Positions 36,195-45,368 of a stretch of 64,000 bases of DNA are shown here, piece by piece (position 1 is the first letter of the stretch; the number at the start of each line of letters is the position of its first letter). Origin of the DNA: Lachnospiraceae bacterium (GTDB lineage Bacteria > Bacillota > Clostridia > Lachnospirales > Lachnospiraceae). The stretch spans positions 1 through 64,000 of the forward strand of contig JAFVXW010000035.1 of NCBI GenBank assembly GCA_017500935.1, read 5' to 3'. A program made the translations under genes and the position numbers. Under the pieces are notes generated by a model. That model searched no databases. It was not told the origin of the DNA and worked only from the letters and a program-made list of their open reading frames with translations.

Positions 36195-37868
36195 ATGAAT
36201 CTCACCGTAAAACAGATTTCTTCCCTTGAAAAGATCCGTCAGACCGACGCACTGCCGGCAGAAGAACTCCTTACCAAAACCGTTCTTTTGGGCGAGCGTT
36301 TTTCCTATCAGATCTGTATCCGTCCCAATGAAAATACCGGGGCCGGTCTGATCACCAAAATCACCGTTGACTCTCCGTTAAAAGACAACATTCAGGTTTA
36401 TATCGTAAAAGATGCTGTCATGGACAAACCTGTGACGGATGCTGACCTCCAGCTTGAGGACTATATCACCCATACCCCCGGATTTATGCCGGATATTCTG
36501 GTTCCCATTGAAGAACAGAACAATTCCTTCACCATCGGCGATCTGACGCGTACCTTATGGGTAAGGATTGATGTACCCACAAATGCAGGCGGCATTTTCG
36601 CAGACGCGCCGGTTCCTGTCACTGTAACCTTTGACGCCTATACCGACCGTTCACCTGAACCTGTGTATACCTTTGCCAAAACCATGCTGCTGGATATCCT
36701 GCCGGTACAGATACCGGAGCAGAAACTGCTCTATACCAGATGGTTTTACGCAGACTGTATCGCCACCCAGCATCATGTGGATGTTTTTTCGGAAGCACAC
36801 TGGGAGCTTCTTGATAAATATATCGCCAGTGCTGCAGACCTTGGGATCAACATGCTTCTGGTTCCCGTCCACACACCGCCTCTGGATACCGCCATCGGCA
36901 CCAGACGCCCCTGCGTGCAGCTTGTGGACATCACCAAAGACGGAGATACCTATTCCTTTGGCTTTGAAAAATTCCACCGTTTTATCGCACTCTGCAAGAA
37001 AAACGGGATCCGTTATTACGAGATTGCCCACATGTTCTCCCAGTGGGGCGCCAAATGTGCACCCAATATTCTTGTAACGCAAAACGGCAAAGCAGAATGG
37101 CTTTTCGGCTGGCATGTTGCCGCCAATTCTCCGGAATACACTGCCTTTTTAAAACAGTATATCGCAGCCATTTACGCAGAACTCAATAAGGTCGGCATTG
37201 CCGAATACACCTATTTCCATGTATCCGACGAGCCCAATCCCCAGACAATGGATTCCTATAAGGCGGCATCGGATCTGTTCAGACCGCTGATCGGCAGCAG
37301 CAAGACCCTGGATGCCCTCTCCAGCTATCTCATTTACGAAAAAGGGCTGGTGGAATGTCCTGTTACCAGCGTTGCCCACATCCACGAATTTTTAGAGCAT
37401 CCCGTGACAAATCAATGGGCCTACTACTGCTGCGGTCCTCAGCAGATTTATACCAACAGTTTTATGGCAATGCCCTCTTACCGGACCCGCATTCTTGGAT
37501 TTTTGCTTTATAAATATGATATCAAAGGCTTTTTGCACTGGGGTTACAATTTCTATAACTCCTGCATTTCCTGGTATCCCATCAATCCGTATCTGACCAC
37601 CTCCGGCGACGGCGCATACCCTTCCGGTGATCCTTTCATTGTTTATCCTGCCGCCAACGGTACTTACCAATCCATCCGCGGCCAGGTAACTTATGATGCA
37701 CTTCAGGATATGAGAGTCTGCTGTGCACTGGAAGAAAAGATCGGCCGCAGTGCTGTTATAGAACTGATCGACAAAGCTGCCGGTATGGATCTGCGTTTTG
37801 ACTGCTATCCGCATAACAAAGAATTTATCGAGAATCTTCGCACACAACTGACCAATCTGCTGCGATGA
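36195..37868 (+). CDS. DUF4091 domain protein (glycosidase-like)
   Basis: The 557-aa protein has no signal peptide. Residues 1-165 look like a beta-sandwich (LLGERFSYQICIRP...TRTLWVRIDVP). Residues about 175-557 look like a TIM barrel with LYTRWFYADCIATQHHVD, HVSDEPNP (about 335, candidate acidic catalytic residues) and YKYDIKGFLHWGYNFY. This matches DUF4091 proteins linked to carbohydrate use. AGGAGAACCACT precedes the ATG. It is followed by an MFS transporter 58 bp on, so the pair probably imports and processes a glycoside inside the cell. Confidence 0.85.
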   Translation: MNLTVKQISSLEKIRQTDALPAEELLTKTVLLGERFSYQICIRPNENTGAGLITKITVDSPLKDNIQVYIVKDAVMDKPVTDADLQLEDYITHTPGFMPDILVPIEEQNNSFTIGDLTRTLWVRIDVPTNAGGIFADAPVPVTVTFDAYTDRSPEPVYTFAKTMLLDILPVQIPEQKLLYTRWFYADCIATQHHVDVFSEAHWELLDKYIASAADLGINMLLVPVHTPPLDTAIGTRRPCVQLVDITKDGDTYSFGFEKFHRFIALCKKNGIRYYEIAHMFSQWGAKCAPNILVTQNGKAEWLFGWHVAANSPEYTAFLKQYIAAIYAELNKVGIAEYTYFHVSDEPNPQTMDSYKAASDLFRPLIGSSKTLDALSSYLIYEKGLVECPVTSVAHIHEFLEHPVTNQWAYYCCGPQQIYTNSFMAMPSYRTRILGFLLYKYDIKGFLHWGYNFYNSCISWYPINPYLTTSGDGAYPSGDPFIVYPAANGTYQSIRGQVTYDALQDMRVCCALEEKIGRSAVIELIDKAAGMDLRFDCYPHNKEFIENLRTQLTNLLR

Positions 37869-37926
37869 ATGCTGCATCCACTCCGGCTTCCGTGCCGCCG
37901 ATATACTATATTAAAGGAGAACCGTT

Positions 37927-39165
37927 ATGACAACCCCAAACTATCAGAAAACCAAAAGAGCCTGTTACTATGCCTATCTTTCCATGGCATCCGTATTCAG
38001 CCTCCCACCCCTTTTATTTCTCACCTTCCGTGAAATCTACAATATTTCCTACACTTTGCTTGGTACGCTGGTTCTGGTCAACTTCTTTACCCAGCTATCC
38101 ATCGACCTGATTTTTACCTTTTTTACCAAATACTTTAATCCGCAGCTGACCGTGCGTATCATGCCGCTTATAACCTCCCTTGGCCTGGCCGTCTATGCGC
38201 TGGTTCCCAGCCTTTTTCCTGAACATGCCTATATCGGTCTGGTTTTGGGAACTGTCATTTTCTCCATCTCCGCCGGTCTTTGCGAGGTACTGATGAGCCC
38301 TACTGTGGCTGCGATTCCTTCCGATACCCCGGAAAAAGATATGAGTATGCTTCACTCCCTCTATGCATGGGGCGTATTGATGGTCATTCTGATCAGCACT
38401 GTCTTTTTCAATCTGTTTGGCCGTGAAAACTGGATGTATCTGACTCTGTTTTTTGCCCTGCTGCCTTTGGTCGCATCCTACCTGTTCTTCACCTCTCCCA
38501 TGCCGGAAATGAATCTGACCCATGCACCTGATTCCTCCGGTGCCGCAAAGAGAACACTTGGCATGGCGCTGTGTGTAGCCTGCATTTTCCTTGGCAGTTC
38601 CGCAGAAAACGTTATGACCAACTGGATCTCTGGCTATATGGAAAATGCGCTTCACATTTCCAAGACCCTGGGTGATATTTTCGGTATGGCGCTATTCGCA
38701 CTCCTTTTAGGTACTACCAGAACCTGGTATGCAAAATACGGACGCAATATATCCAATTTCCTGCTGCTTAGTATGACCGGTGCATTTATCTGTTATATTA
38801 TCGTAGGCTTTTCCAACAATGTGATGCTGTCCTTTGCTGCCTGCGTACTGACCGGTATCTTTACGTCCATGCTCTGGCCCGGTATGCTGATCTTTATGGA
38901 AGAAAAGCTTCCCAATCCCGGTGTTGCCGCCTATGCGCTGATGGCAGCCGGCGGTGATTTCGGTGCTTCTTTAGCACCTCAGCTGATGGGAATCGTGGTT
39001 GATAAAGTCTCTGTCAGTGAATTTGCCGCAAAACTTGCAAGCAACGCTGTTTCCACTGATCAGATCGGTATGAAAGCAGGAATGCTTGTCACCTCATTAT
39101 TCCCGTTGATCGGAGTCCTCCTTTTAATCTATATGCGAAAATACTTTTCCCAAAAAACATCCTGA
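37927..39165 (+). CDS. MFS transporter
   Basis: The 412-aa protein has about 12 membrane segments, starting MTTPNYQKTKRACYYAYLSMASVFSLPPLLF in pieces, with a soluble loop in the middle (about 190-205). AAAGGAGAA precedes the ATG. It is probably a sugar or glycoside permease partnered with the DUF4091 gene. Substrate not readable from sequence. Confidence 0.9.
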   Translation: MTTPNYQKTKRACYYAYLSMASVFSLPPLLFLTFREIYNISYTLLGTLVLVNFFTQLSIDLIFTFFTKYFNPQLTVRIMPLITSLGLAVYALVPSLFPEHAYIGLVLGTVIFSISAGLCEVLMSPTVAAIPSDTPEKDMSMLHSLYAWGVLMVILISTVFFNLFGRENWMYLTLFFALLPLVASYLFFTSPMPEMNLTHAPDSSGAAKRTLGMALCVACIFLGSSAENVMTNWISGYMENALHISKTLGDIFGMALFALLLGTTRTWYAKYGRNISNFLLLSMTGAFICYIIVGFSNNVMLSFAACVLTGIFTSMLWPGMLIFMEEKLPNPGVAAYALMAAGGDFGASLAPQLMGIVVDKVSVSEFAAKLASNAVSTDQIGMKAGMLVTSLFPLIGVLLLIYMRKYFSQKTS

Positions 39166-39190
39166 CTTATTTCTTTATCAATATTTGTTC

Positions 39191-39231
39191 TAAAAATTTG
39201 GGGACCGTGCATATGCACGATCCCCATTTTT
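39191..39231. terminator. Convergent terminator between the MFS and GH3 genes
   Basis: GGGGA-CGTGCAT / ATGCACG-TCCCC stem (39,200-39,225), flanked by TAAAAATTT on the left and ATTTTTAT on the right, serves both strands. Confidence 0.9.
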
Positions 39232-39242
39232 ATCTCTGCTTT

Positions 39243-42200
39243 TTATTTTTTCTTTTTGGATTCCTTATAGCTGATATAAATCTCTGTCTTTTTAAACTTC
39301 TTTTTCTTCATGATCCAAAGTGTCAGAGAACCTGCAAAGATCACCCAGAATACAACAGCTCCGATCTTGCATGCCACGATAATCTTAGGAGTCACACTCT
39401 TAATTGTGGTATCCGCACCGATTCCATTCATTGCCTGAGAATTTGCGATCGCATACAGGTTATGATGACATGCCTCTCTCATTGCAGCTACTGCAACAGG
39501 ATCCTTTTCATAAGCAGGAAGTCCGTTTCCGCCGGTGATCATGAATGCCAGCATAGAGTCAAATGTTGTGGTTCCACCCATTACACCGTCGATGCCGTTT
39601 ACCATGGAATTCAGCACATTGTCTGTAATCTGAAGACCGTTGCACTGCCATTCTCCGTTCATGATTCCTTTTACAAGGTTGGTATTGCCACCGGACCACT
39701 GGGTACCCCAACGGGTATATGCCATCATGACACCGTTGCCGCCCTTGCCGGAACTTACGAATTCACCGTCAGCATTCTTTACAACGCCCTGGGACTTCTC
39801 AAGACCGCCCTGGAATGCTCTCAGATAAATCTCACGTGCAGACTGTTCGTTTAACCATACGCCAAGACCGATACGGTCCTGTTCACAGTCATTTAATGCA
39901 AAATGCTTGTAAACAACAAAGACACCGTTCTTTTCGATACCGCTTACTTCGTATCTACCGATTTCAGCAGACAGACATGCATCTTCGGAATAATATTCGA
40001 AGTTACGTCCGCTGTAAGGAGATCTGTGGATATTGGCACCGGGTCCGTAAAGGAAGGTTACCTGTGCATCCAGACAGTCGTTGCCGACAACATTACCAAT
40101 CTCATACGCCAGATCCTTATTAAAGGTAGCAGCCAGAACATCTTCTGATGTCAGTGCCGTGGTTTCTACGCCAAGTCCGGAACCAAACAGGGTAACTGTC
40201 AGACCCTGGGGGCCGTTTTCATCACGGGTACCGGGAGCCTGTACAGATTCCACAGGCATATGCCAGTGGAACGCATCACCGATCAGCGTTACCATTTCAT
40301 CAAAGGTCAGCTGATCCAAAAGTTCATCCCACTTGGGATCATCATAGTCAAGACCGATCATGTCATACAGCTTTAAACCGTTCTTGGCACCAAGGGTAGG
40401 CATTGCTGCGTCTGCATCGGGATCAGTCACATACTGCTGATCCTGCAGTGCGCGGATCAGATAATCATTCAGTGCGATACGAATGGTCTTTTCCAGGCTG
40501 GGCATTGTGCCTTCCCAGTCATTACGGGTAAGATAGGTTACCTTGGTTCCAACCTGATCATTTCTGTTGGGATCGGAAGAATCCAGTTTATTGTTGATTT
40601 CAGTACCGGCATCACTGGTCGCATAGGTTGTGATATCCAGTTCAGGATTATTCCATACCGCAACCAGATTTGCGCTGCCCTCTGCGTCCATACGGCCATC
40701 AGTATTGGCAGGAGTGTAACCCTTTGCTGCCAGCACGTTGTTTGCTGCATTGTGCGCATCGGTTGCTGCTGTGAAGTAGTAATCACCGGCATCCAGAATA
40801 TAGGTTCCCGCACCGTATGCGTCATAACTTGCCACATAATCGCCGTCGATTTCGATTGTCAGAGTCTCAGAAGCACCCGGCTCCAGAATCTGTGTTTTAT
40901 CAAAACCAACCAGATTGACGGAAGCTTTTTCCACCTGATTTTCAATATCATACTGGGTATAAGGGCTGGATACATACACCTGAACAGTCTCCTTACCGGC
41001 AGTATCACCGGTATTGGTAACGGTAACGTTCATGGTATAAACAGCAGCATCCGCATCATAAGCCAGTTCCACATCACTGTATTCAAATGTGGTATAGCTT
41101 AAACCGTAACCAAACGGGAATGCCACATCATCATCGTAAGTATAGGAACCTGCATTTCCGGTGCCCATAACAAAATCTTCATAACGGGTTTCGTAATATT
41201 TGTAACCCACATAAATGCCTTCCTGATAGATCATGTAGGTATCTGCATGACCGGGGATCTGGGATACATCGCCCTCATATACGATAGGCGTAAAGTTCTG
41301 CATAACAGGACTGGAATAATTGTCGTAGCAATAGGTATCTGCCAGACTGCCGGAAGGATTTACCTTACCGTTTAAAATCTCTGCCACTGCATTGATACCG
41401 GTCTGACCCACGCCGCCGATCCAGAGTGTTGCATCCACACCGTATTCATTATCCTTTAAGAAATCAACCTGAAGTGCATTGGAGGTATTGATCAGCACCA
41501 CGATCTTATCGATCTTACCGGCATCCTTTAACGCCCTGATGTTGGCCATCATCTCTTTTTCCACATCGTTTAACGCAAGATAGTTCTTGCCGTCGCCAAG
41601 ATCATGGTCAAAATAACTGTCCGCACCTTCGCCGCCGATACGGGATAACACCACAATCGCCGCATCACCGTAGTTTTCCACGGAATTCAGCACATCCTCT
41701 GTATAAACGTTCCAGGGTGCTTCCACGATCTCTGCGGATCCATACCCGCTTGCGGTTGCGGAATCCTGCACTACTGCACCTGCATTGCCGCGGGTGTATT
41801 CCGCCGCTGCACCGGTCTCATAAAAATCCCATAAAGTCTGGTTTACCGCAAATCCTTCTTTTTCCAGTGCAACTTTTAAATTATCGCATTTGGAACTGTC
41901 TACGTTACCGGAACCGGTACCGCCGTAAACAATATTAACGGAGGATGTGGAAAACAGACTTACCTTTGCACCTTCTGCAAGAGGAAGCGCCTTATTTTCG
42001 TTCATCAAAAGAGAAGCTCCTTCTGCCTCCACCTGTTTGACAAGTGCTGCACCTGCTGCGGTTCTTTCTTCTTCTGTTGCGAAATCGCCCTCATAATAAA
42101 CGGCACTGCTGTCTGCATTTTCAAGTTCCCAGAATGTACCGCCTGTAAACAGTGCAATGGTGTTGTCAAACATGCTGACAACCACTGCTGCAATTGTCAG

Positions 42201-42317
42201 GATCACAACAAACGGTATACTGATCGATGCAATCCATTTCCACGGTCTCAACGCTTTTGACCGTGCTTTTTTGTAGGCTTTTTTCGCAGCCTTTCTCAGT
42301 TTTTTGCTCTCGTCCAT
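39243..42317 (-). CDS. Membrane-anchored GH3 beta-glycosidase with reversed domain order
   Basis: The 1024-aa protein has a membrane segment near 30-50 and another near 985-1005. Between them the order is reversed relative to ordinary GH3 enzymes. First comes the C-type domain (about 85-340, GASLLMNENKALPL...WIGGVGQTGINAVAEILNGK), then a fibronectin-III-like domain (about 415-535). The TIM-barrel domain follows (about 640-960) with PGANIHRSPYSGRNFEYYSED, VVYKHFALND and the candidate nucleophile region NGLQITDN. Reversed GH3 enzymes are known from Butyrivibrio and Ruminococcus; two membrane anchors are less usual. It has its own strong promoter. Confidence 0.9.
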   Translation of the reverse strand: MDESKKLRKAAKKAYKKARSKALRPWKWIASISIPFVVILTIAAVVVSMFDNTIALFTGGTFWELENADSSAVYYEGDFATEEERTAAGAALVKQVEAEGASLLMNENKALPLAEGAKVSLFSTSSVNIVYGGTGSGNVDSSKCDNLKVALEKEGFAVNQTLWDFYETGAAAEYTRGNAGAVVQDSATASGYGSAEIVEAPWNVYTEDVLNSVENYGDAAIVVLSRIGGEGADSYFDHDLGDGKNYLALNDVEKEMMANIRALKDAGKIDKIVVLINTSNALQVDFLKDNEYGVDATLWIGGVGQTGINAVAEILNGKVNPSGSLADTYCYDNYSSPVMQNFTPIVYEGDVSQIPGHADTYMIYQEGIYVGYKYYETRYEDFVMGTGNAGSYTYDDDVAFPFGYGLSYTTFEYSDVELAYDADAAVYTMNVTVTNTGDTAGKETVQVYVSSPYTQYDIENQVEKASVNLVGFDKTQILEPGASETLTIEIDGDYVASYDAYGAGTYILDAGDYYFTAATDAHNAANNVLAAKGYTPANTDGRMDAEGSANLVAVWNNPELDITTYATSDAGTEINNKLDSSDPNRNDQVGTKVTYLTRNDWEGTMPSLEKTIRIALNDYLIRALQDQQYVTDPDADAAMPTLGAKNGLKLYDMIGLDYDDPKWDELLDQLTFDEMVTLIGDAFHWHMPVESVQAPGTRDENGPQGLTVTLFGSGLGVETTALTSEDVLAATFNKDLAYEIGNVVGNDCLDAQVTFLYGPGANIHRSPYSGRNFEYYSEDACLSAEIGRYEVSGIEKNGVFVVYKHFALNDCEQDRIGLGVWLNEQSAREIYLRAFQGGLEKSQGVVKNADGEFVSSGKGGNGVMMAYTRWGTQWSGGNTNLVKGIMNGEWQCNGLQITDNVLNSMVNGIDGVMGGTTTFDSMLAFMITGGNGLPAYEKDPVAVAAMREACHHNLYAIANSQAMNGIGADTTIKSVTPKIIVACKIGAVVFWVIFAGSLTLWIMKKKKFKKTEIYISYKESKKKK

Positions 42318-42380
42318 GATAAACCCCTTTTCCTTTGTTTTCTCTTTTTAGTAAGAGAATATTCTTTCAGACGTATTTTA

Positions 42381-42409
42381 AGTATAGCACCCATATGTAA
42401 TAGGGTCAA
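42381..42409 (-). promoter_or_regulatory. Sigma-A promoter of the GH3 gene
   Basis: On the minus strand TTGACC (42,404-42,409), a 17-bp spacer and TATACT (42,381-42,386). A short palindrome AGAATATTCT lies about 30 bases downstream and could be an operator. Confidence 0.8.
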
Positions 42410-42448
42410 TCTTCTTATTTTACAATAAACCTCTTATAAATCCACAAA

Positions 42449-42466
42449 GAGCGGCTTACGCCGCTC
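42449..42466 (-). terminator. Weak hairpin at the spoVAC stop codon
   Basis: GAGCGGC / GCCGCTC with the stop codon TAA in its loop, followed on the minus strand by TTTGT. The T run is short, so termination strength is doubtful. Confidence 0.4.
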
Positions 42467-42911
42467 CTGCCAAAGTTCCTATCCAGTAAATCAATCCCAG
42501 TACCCAGCTGGTAAAAATCCCATACAGGATCACCGGCCCTGCAATGGTAAATATCTTACAGCCGATTCCAAAGACCTGCCCTTCCTTCTGAAATTCAATG
42601 GCAGGTGCCGCCACCGAATTGGCAAATCCTGTTATCGGCACCAAAGCCCCTGCACCGCCCCATTTTACAATAGAAGGATAGAGATTAAAACCGGTCAGCA
42701 GCACACTGCACAGCACAAGCAGCAAAGAGCACCAGCTGCCCGCCGCTTTTTCATCCATTCCCGTTTTCCCAAGAAACACAAGAATCCCCTGTCCGATCAC
42801 GCAGATCGTGCCGCCGGTCAAAAATGCATGCAGCACCTGTTTGGACAGGCTGTGAGTTGGTGTGATCTGTTTGATATAATCCTGATATTCCTTCTGTTGT
42901 CTCTGATCCAT
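42456..42911 (-). CDS. spoVAC: Stage V sporulation protein AC
   Basis: Inner-spore-membrane protein of the SpoVA channel that carries dipicolinic acid. The 151-aa protein has about four membrane segments and the family stretches FLTGGTICVIGQGIL and GAGALVPITGFANSVAAPAIEF. AAAGGATGG precedes the chosen ATG (42,911). It follows spoVAB by 15 bp. spoVAD and spoVAE, which usually follow, are not downstream; a GH3 gene is. Confidence 0.93.
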   Translation of the reverse strand: MDQRQQKEYQDYIKQITPTHSLSKQVLHAFLTGGTICVIGQGILVFLGKTGMDEKAAGSWCSLLLVLCSVLLTGFNLYPSIVKWGGAGALVPITGFANSVAAPAIEFQKEGQVFGIGCKIFTIAGPVILYGIFTSWVLGLIYWIGTLAGAA

Positions 42912-42926
42912 CGTAACCATCCTTTC

Positions 42927-43403
42927 TCACAAAGTGATCTGCACGAATCCTTTTCCAAAATACAAAAGACTTCCCACCAGTTTTCCAAGCGCTGTTGCCA
43001 GAATCATAAATCCCAGTCCATGCCTAAGTCCGATTCTCCTTGTAAAAATCGGAATGGAATCCAGCATTTCTGCGATCGCCAATGCCAGACAGCCCACAAA
43101 AATACCGGCAAACAGCCCCAAAACAACCAAAAAACCATTTTGCAGAATATCTGCCCAGGCACTTCCGCCTCCTGTTATTCTGCTGCCTTCTGCGGCAAAA
43201 ACATCTTCAAACACACTCACAGCATTGCCAAATAATGTCCCCCATATCACCGTTTCTTCATATAAAAAGATTTTTGAAGCTGTATGCGTTTTTCCTGCAA
43301 AGCGGGGTACCAGACCTACCGCTAAGAGAACCGTAAAAACACCTGCCGACACCAAAATTCCGCCGCTTAAACCACATATTGCCAGAAAAATCCACTGCCA
43401 CAT
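42927..43403 (-). CDS. spoVAB: Stage V sporulation protein AB
   Basis: Membrane protein of the SpoVA set. The 158-aa protein has about four to five membrane segments and family features ICGLSGGILVSAGVFTVLLAVGLVPRF and FVGCLALAIAEMLDSIPIFTRR. I start at the ATG at 43,403 (AAAGAGGTG before it); the GTG at 43,415 lies within that ribosome site. In related genomes spoVAB follows spoVAA directly, but here spoVAA ends 13 kb away at 56,663. Confidence 0.9.
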   Translation of the reverse strand: MWQWIFLAICGLSGGILVSAGVFTVLLAVGLVPRFAGKTHTASKIFLYEETVIWGTLFGNAVSVFEDVFAAEGSRITGGGSAWADILQNGFLVVLGLFAGIFVGCLALAIAEMLDSIPIFTRRIGLRHGLGFMILATALGKLVGSLLYFGKGFVQITL

Positions 43404-43424
43404 ACCATTTTTCACCTCTTTTTA

Positions 43425-43454
43425 CAGTATGCGTATTTTTTTTGATATTTATAC
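43425..43454 (-). promoter_or_regulatory. Sigma-G-type promoter before spoVAB-spoVAC
   Basis: On the minus strand GTATA (43,450-43,454), exactly 18 bp, then CATACTG (43,425-43,431). This fits the Bacillus sigma-G consensus (gmATr, 18 bp, cATnmTA) at nearly every position. It begins immediately after a terminator's T run and lies 22 bases before the spoVAB ATG. Confidence 0.65.
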
Positions 43455-43487
43455 AAAAAAAGAAAACACCGGCAATTCGATGTTTTC
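43455..43487 (-). terminator. Terminator upstream of spoVAB
   Basis: On the minus strand GAAAACATCG / CCGGTGTTTTC with a 5-nt loop is followed by seven T. It lies just outside the left end of the integrated DNA. In the uninterrupted chromosome it would follow the ABC exporter genes now ending at 52,832. Confidence 0.85.
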
Positions 43488-43505
43488 TCTGTCTTCATTA
43501 TTTAC

Positions 43506-43526
43506 TGCTGGTGGCCGGACTTGAAC
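43506..43526. repeat. Left att-like direct repeat (tRNA 3'-end-like)
   Basis: A 21-bp sequence, TGCTGGTGGCC then GGACTTGAAC, identical at 46,307-46,327 and 52,798-52,818. The copies at 43.5 and 46.3 kb share 25 bp. On the minus strand it reads as a T-loop (TTCAAGT) with the 3' acceptor strand ending CACCAGCA, as in a leucine-type tRNA, but no 5' tRNA part is present. Confidence 0.85.
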
Positions 43527-43584
43527 GATTCCGACACCTCAAAAATACTGATAAATAGGGGATTCCTGCAACATCTTCATTTTT

Positions 43585-43603
43585 CTACACGATTTCTACA
43601 CGG
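43585..43603. repeat. Subterminal repeat of the left element, left copy
   Basis: CTACACGATTTCTACACGG, itself two direct copies of a CTACACG motif. The matching copy at 46,213-46,230 lacks one A. The complementary motif CGTGTAGAAA resembles the GTGTAAAAAAGTGTAAAC sites of the right element. Confidence 0.7.
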
Positions 43604-43614
43604 TTTACAAACAC

Positions 43615-44307
43615 CTAATATTTTAATCCTTGGTGCTTCTTAACTTCTGAAATTATGTCGAGAGGAGATTCTGCATGCAGGAAATCAGCTTTCCTTTTCG
43701 CAGGTTGATTCGCTCCATCCTTTAGATACCATACTGCCTGTACTGGATGCATCCCAAACGACAACGCTGATTCTAATTCAAAACTTCCACCATCCCCAAC
43801 ATAAAGACACTCTTCTGGCATAACTCCCAAATCTTTTATACATTTTTGAAAAATATCAATTTCAGGCTTCTTCATTCCCAATTCACAAGACATACACGCC
43901 ACATCAAAAAAATCATAAAGAATACTATTTTTTATAACATCTCTTTCTTCATAATAACAATTTGTAATCAAACCAATCTTAATGTTCCATTCTTTAAGTT
44001 CCTTCAACATAGGTATAATATCAGGATGTATATGCTTAAAACACTCTATTTTTGACATTTTCCGCTTATCTATTATTTCCTGAAACAAATCAGAAGAATA
44101 ACAATCATTGACCCTTAAAGATTCCTCTATAACCTCTTCAAGCGTCATCTTTCCTAAAGTTCTGTCATCGTCTGTTGTGTCCCAGATTTCTCTGAACTTT
44201 TGCTCGGTAATTCCTATGTCATTCGCTATCTGTTTTCCCATATATACAGGACTTTCAAAATGTGTCACTAAGGTTTCAAACATATCGAATATTACCGCTT
44301 TAATCAT
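43615..44307 (-). CDS. HAD-superfamily hydrolase
   Basis: The 230-aa phosphatase-type protein has motif I MIKAVIFDMFETLV (the two Asp flanking FDMF-E is a variant in which the second acidic residue is E), motif II IGLITNCYY, the motif III lysine in GMKKPEIDIF and motif IV YVGDGGSFE. GAGGTG precedes the ATG at 44,307. It is the last of four cargo genes in the AT-rich element. The substrate is unknown; HAD enzymes of this type can act on small phosphorylated metabolites. Confidence 0.88.
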   Translation of the reverse strand: MIKAVIFDMFETLVTHFESPVYMGKQIANDIGITEQKFREIWDTTDDDRTLGKMTLEEVIEESLRVNDCYSSDLFQEIIDKRKMSKIECFKHIHPDIIPMLKELKEWNIKIGLITNCYYEERDVIKNSILYDFFDVACMSCELGMKKPEIDIFQKCIKDLGVMPEECLYVGDGGSFELESALSFGMHPVQAVWYLKDGANQPAKRKADFLHAESPLDIISEVKKHQGLKY

Positions 44308-44339
44308 CGTAAAACACCTCAAAATTTTGACTTTGTTTA

Positions 44340-44804
44340 TTACACGCAATATAACGAATATGGAGCATGCTTCGTATTACCCACATAATCTTTATAAATT
44401 AATCCATGCTCTTCAGATATTGCACTTTGTATCAATTTTTTCGTCAACTCCGGTACATCTTCTCTTGATAAAGCATCTTCGACATCAACCCATAAAACTT
44501 CACTATTTTCATCATTATCAGAACTTGCTTCTCCTGAAACATATTCAGCCTTAAAAGCAATGTACCAATCATGCATATTAAATCTAATACCTATAATACT
44601 AATCGGCTTTACTACAACTTTCGTTTCTTCCAAATATTCTCGTATTAACGCATCTTGCGGTGTTTCTCCAAAATTCACATAACCACCGGGAATAATAAGC
44701 ATACCTTTACCGCCTCCGTAAGTATGACGTGCAAGCAACACTTTATTTTCTCTAATTACTACGCCAGTAACACTTTGTCCCCAATTTGTATTTTCATTAG
44801 CCAT
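44340..44804 (-). CDS. NUDIX hydrolase
   Basis: The 154-aa protein has a canonical NUDIX box, G-x5-E-x7-REYLEET, in GYVNFGETPQDALIREYLEE (about 42-61). Family members cleave nucleoside-diphosphate-linked compounds. The start is the ATG at 44,804, 8 bases after GGAGG. A TTG five codons upstream overlaps the ribosome site. Three tandem copies of AAAATTTC lie just upstream of the ribosome site (44,817-44,840). Confidence 0.88.
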   Translation of the reverse strand: MANENTNWGQSVTGVVIRENKVLLARHTYGGGKGMLIIPGGYVNFGETPQDALIREYLEETKVVVKPISIIGIRFNMHDWYIAFKAEYVSGEASSDNDENSEVLWVDVEDALSREDVPELTKKLIQSAISEEHGLIYKDYVGNTKHAPYSLYCV

Positions 44805-44840
44805 CTTAATATCCTCCAAAATTTCAAAATTTCAAAATTT

Positions 44841-45341
44841 TTATTGTTGCTTCACAAGTTCATCTGGAAATCTATATTCCATTAATGTTGTATCCGTCCA
44901 ATTCCCAAATCTGTCTTTTGCAATACGCTCTCTATAACCAATTGTTCTAAAACCACATTTATTATGTAATTTTATACTCTTTTCATTTGATGAATATATT
45001 GAAGAATATAAACACCAAAACCCATTCTTAGGTGCTTCTTCAATTAACTTAGTAAGCAAACTTGTTCCCAATCCGTTATGCCAGTATTTTTCATCCACAT
45101 AAATCATTACTTCAACCACACCACGATAATGTGCTTTCCCTGAAATCGGACTAACTGCCACAAAACCAGTAATCTCATTATTGTACAAGGCAACATATCT
45201 GCAACATCTATTATGTCCCGCATCCCATTCTTCCCATGTAGGATATATTGTGCTAAATGTAGTTTTCCCTGAATCAATTCCTTGCTTATATATTTCAAAC
45301 ACTCTGTTCCAATCTTCTGGTGTCATTTCACGGATAGTCAT
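44841..45341 (-). CDS. GNAT acetyltransferase (phosphinothricin-acetyltransferase-like)
   Basis: The 166-aa protein begins MTIREMTPEDWNRVFEIYKQGI and has the acetyl-CoA loop region YVDEKYWHNGLGTSLLTKLI (about 78-97) and SIKLHNKCGFRTIGYRERIA. The overall pattern is that of the Pat/YncA type, which acetylates amino groups of amino acids or herbicide-like analogues. It is cargo of the left element, 36 bp upstream of the NUDIX gene. Confidence 0.9.
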   Translation of the reverse strand: MTIREMTPEDWNRVFEIYKQGIDSGKTTFSTIYPTWEEWDAGHNRCCRYVALYNNEITGFVAVSPISGKAHYRGVVEVMIYVDEKYWHNGLGTSLLTKLIEEAPKNGFWCLYSSIYSSNEKSIKLHNKCGFRTIGYRERIAKDRFGNWTDTTLMEYRFPDELVKQQ

Positions 45342-45368
45342 CTTTCATTCTCCATTTCTCCAAATACT

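Noticed and set aside
43506-43526. A tRNA gene at the repeats (T-loop and acceptor-like sequence)
   Set aside because: None of the three copies is preceded on the minus strand by D-arm or anticodon sequence; at the right copy the ABC exporter stop codon lies directly upstream.
44816-44842. CRISPR-like tandem repeat (three copies of AAAATTTC)
   Set aside because: Units are 8 bp with no spacers; a simple AT-rich repeat. No CRISPR array or cas gene was seen anywhere in the window.
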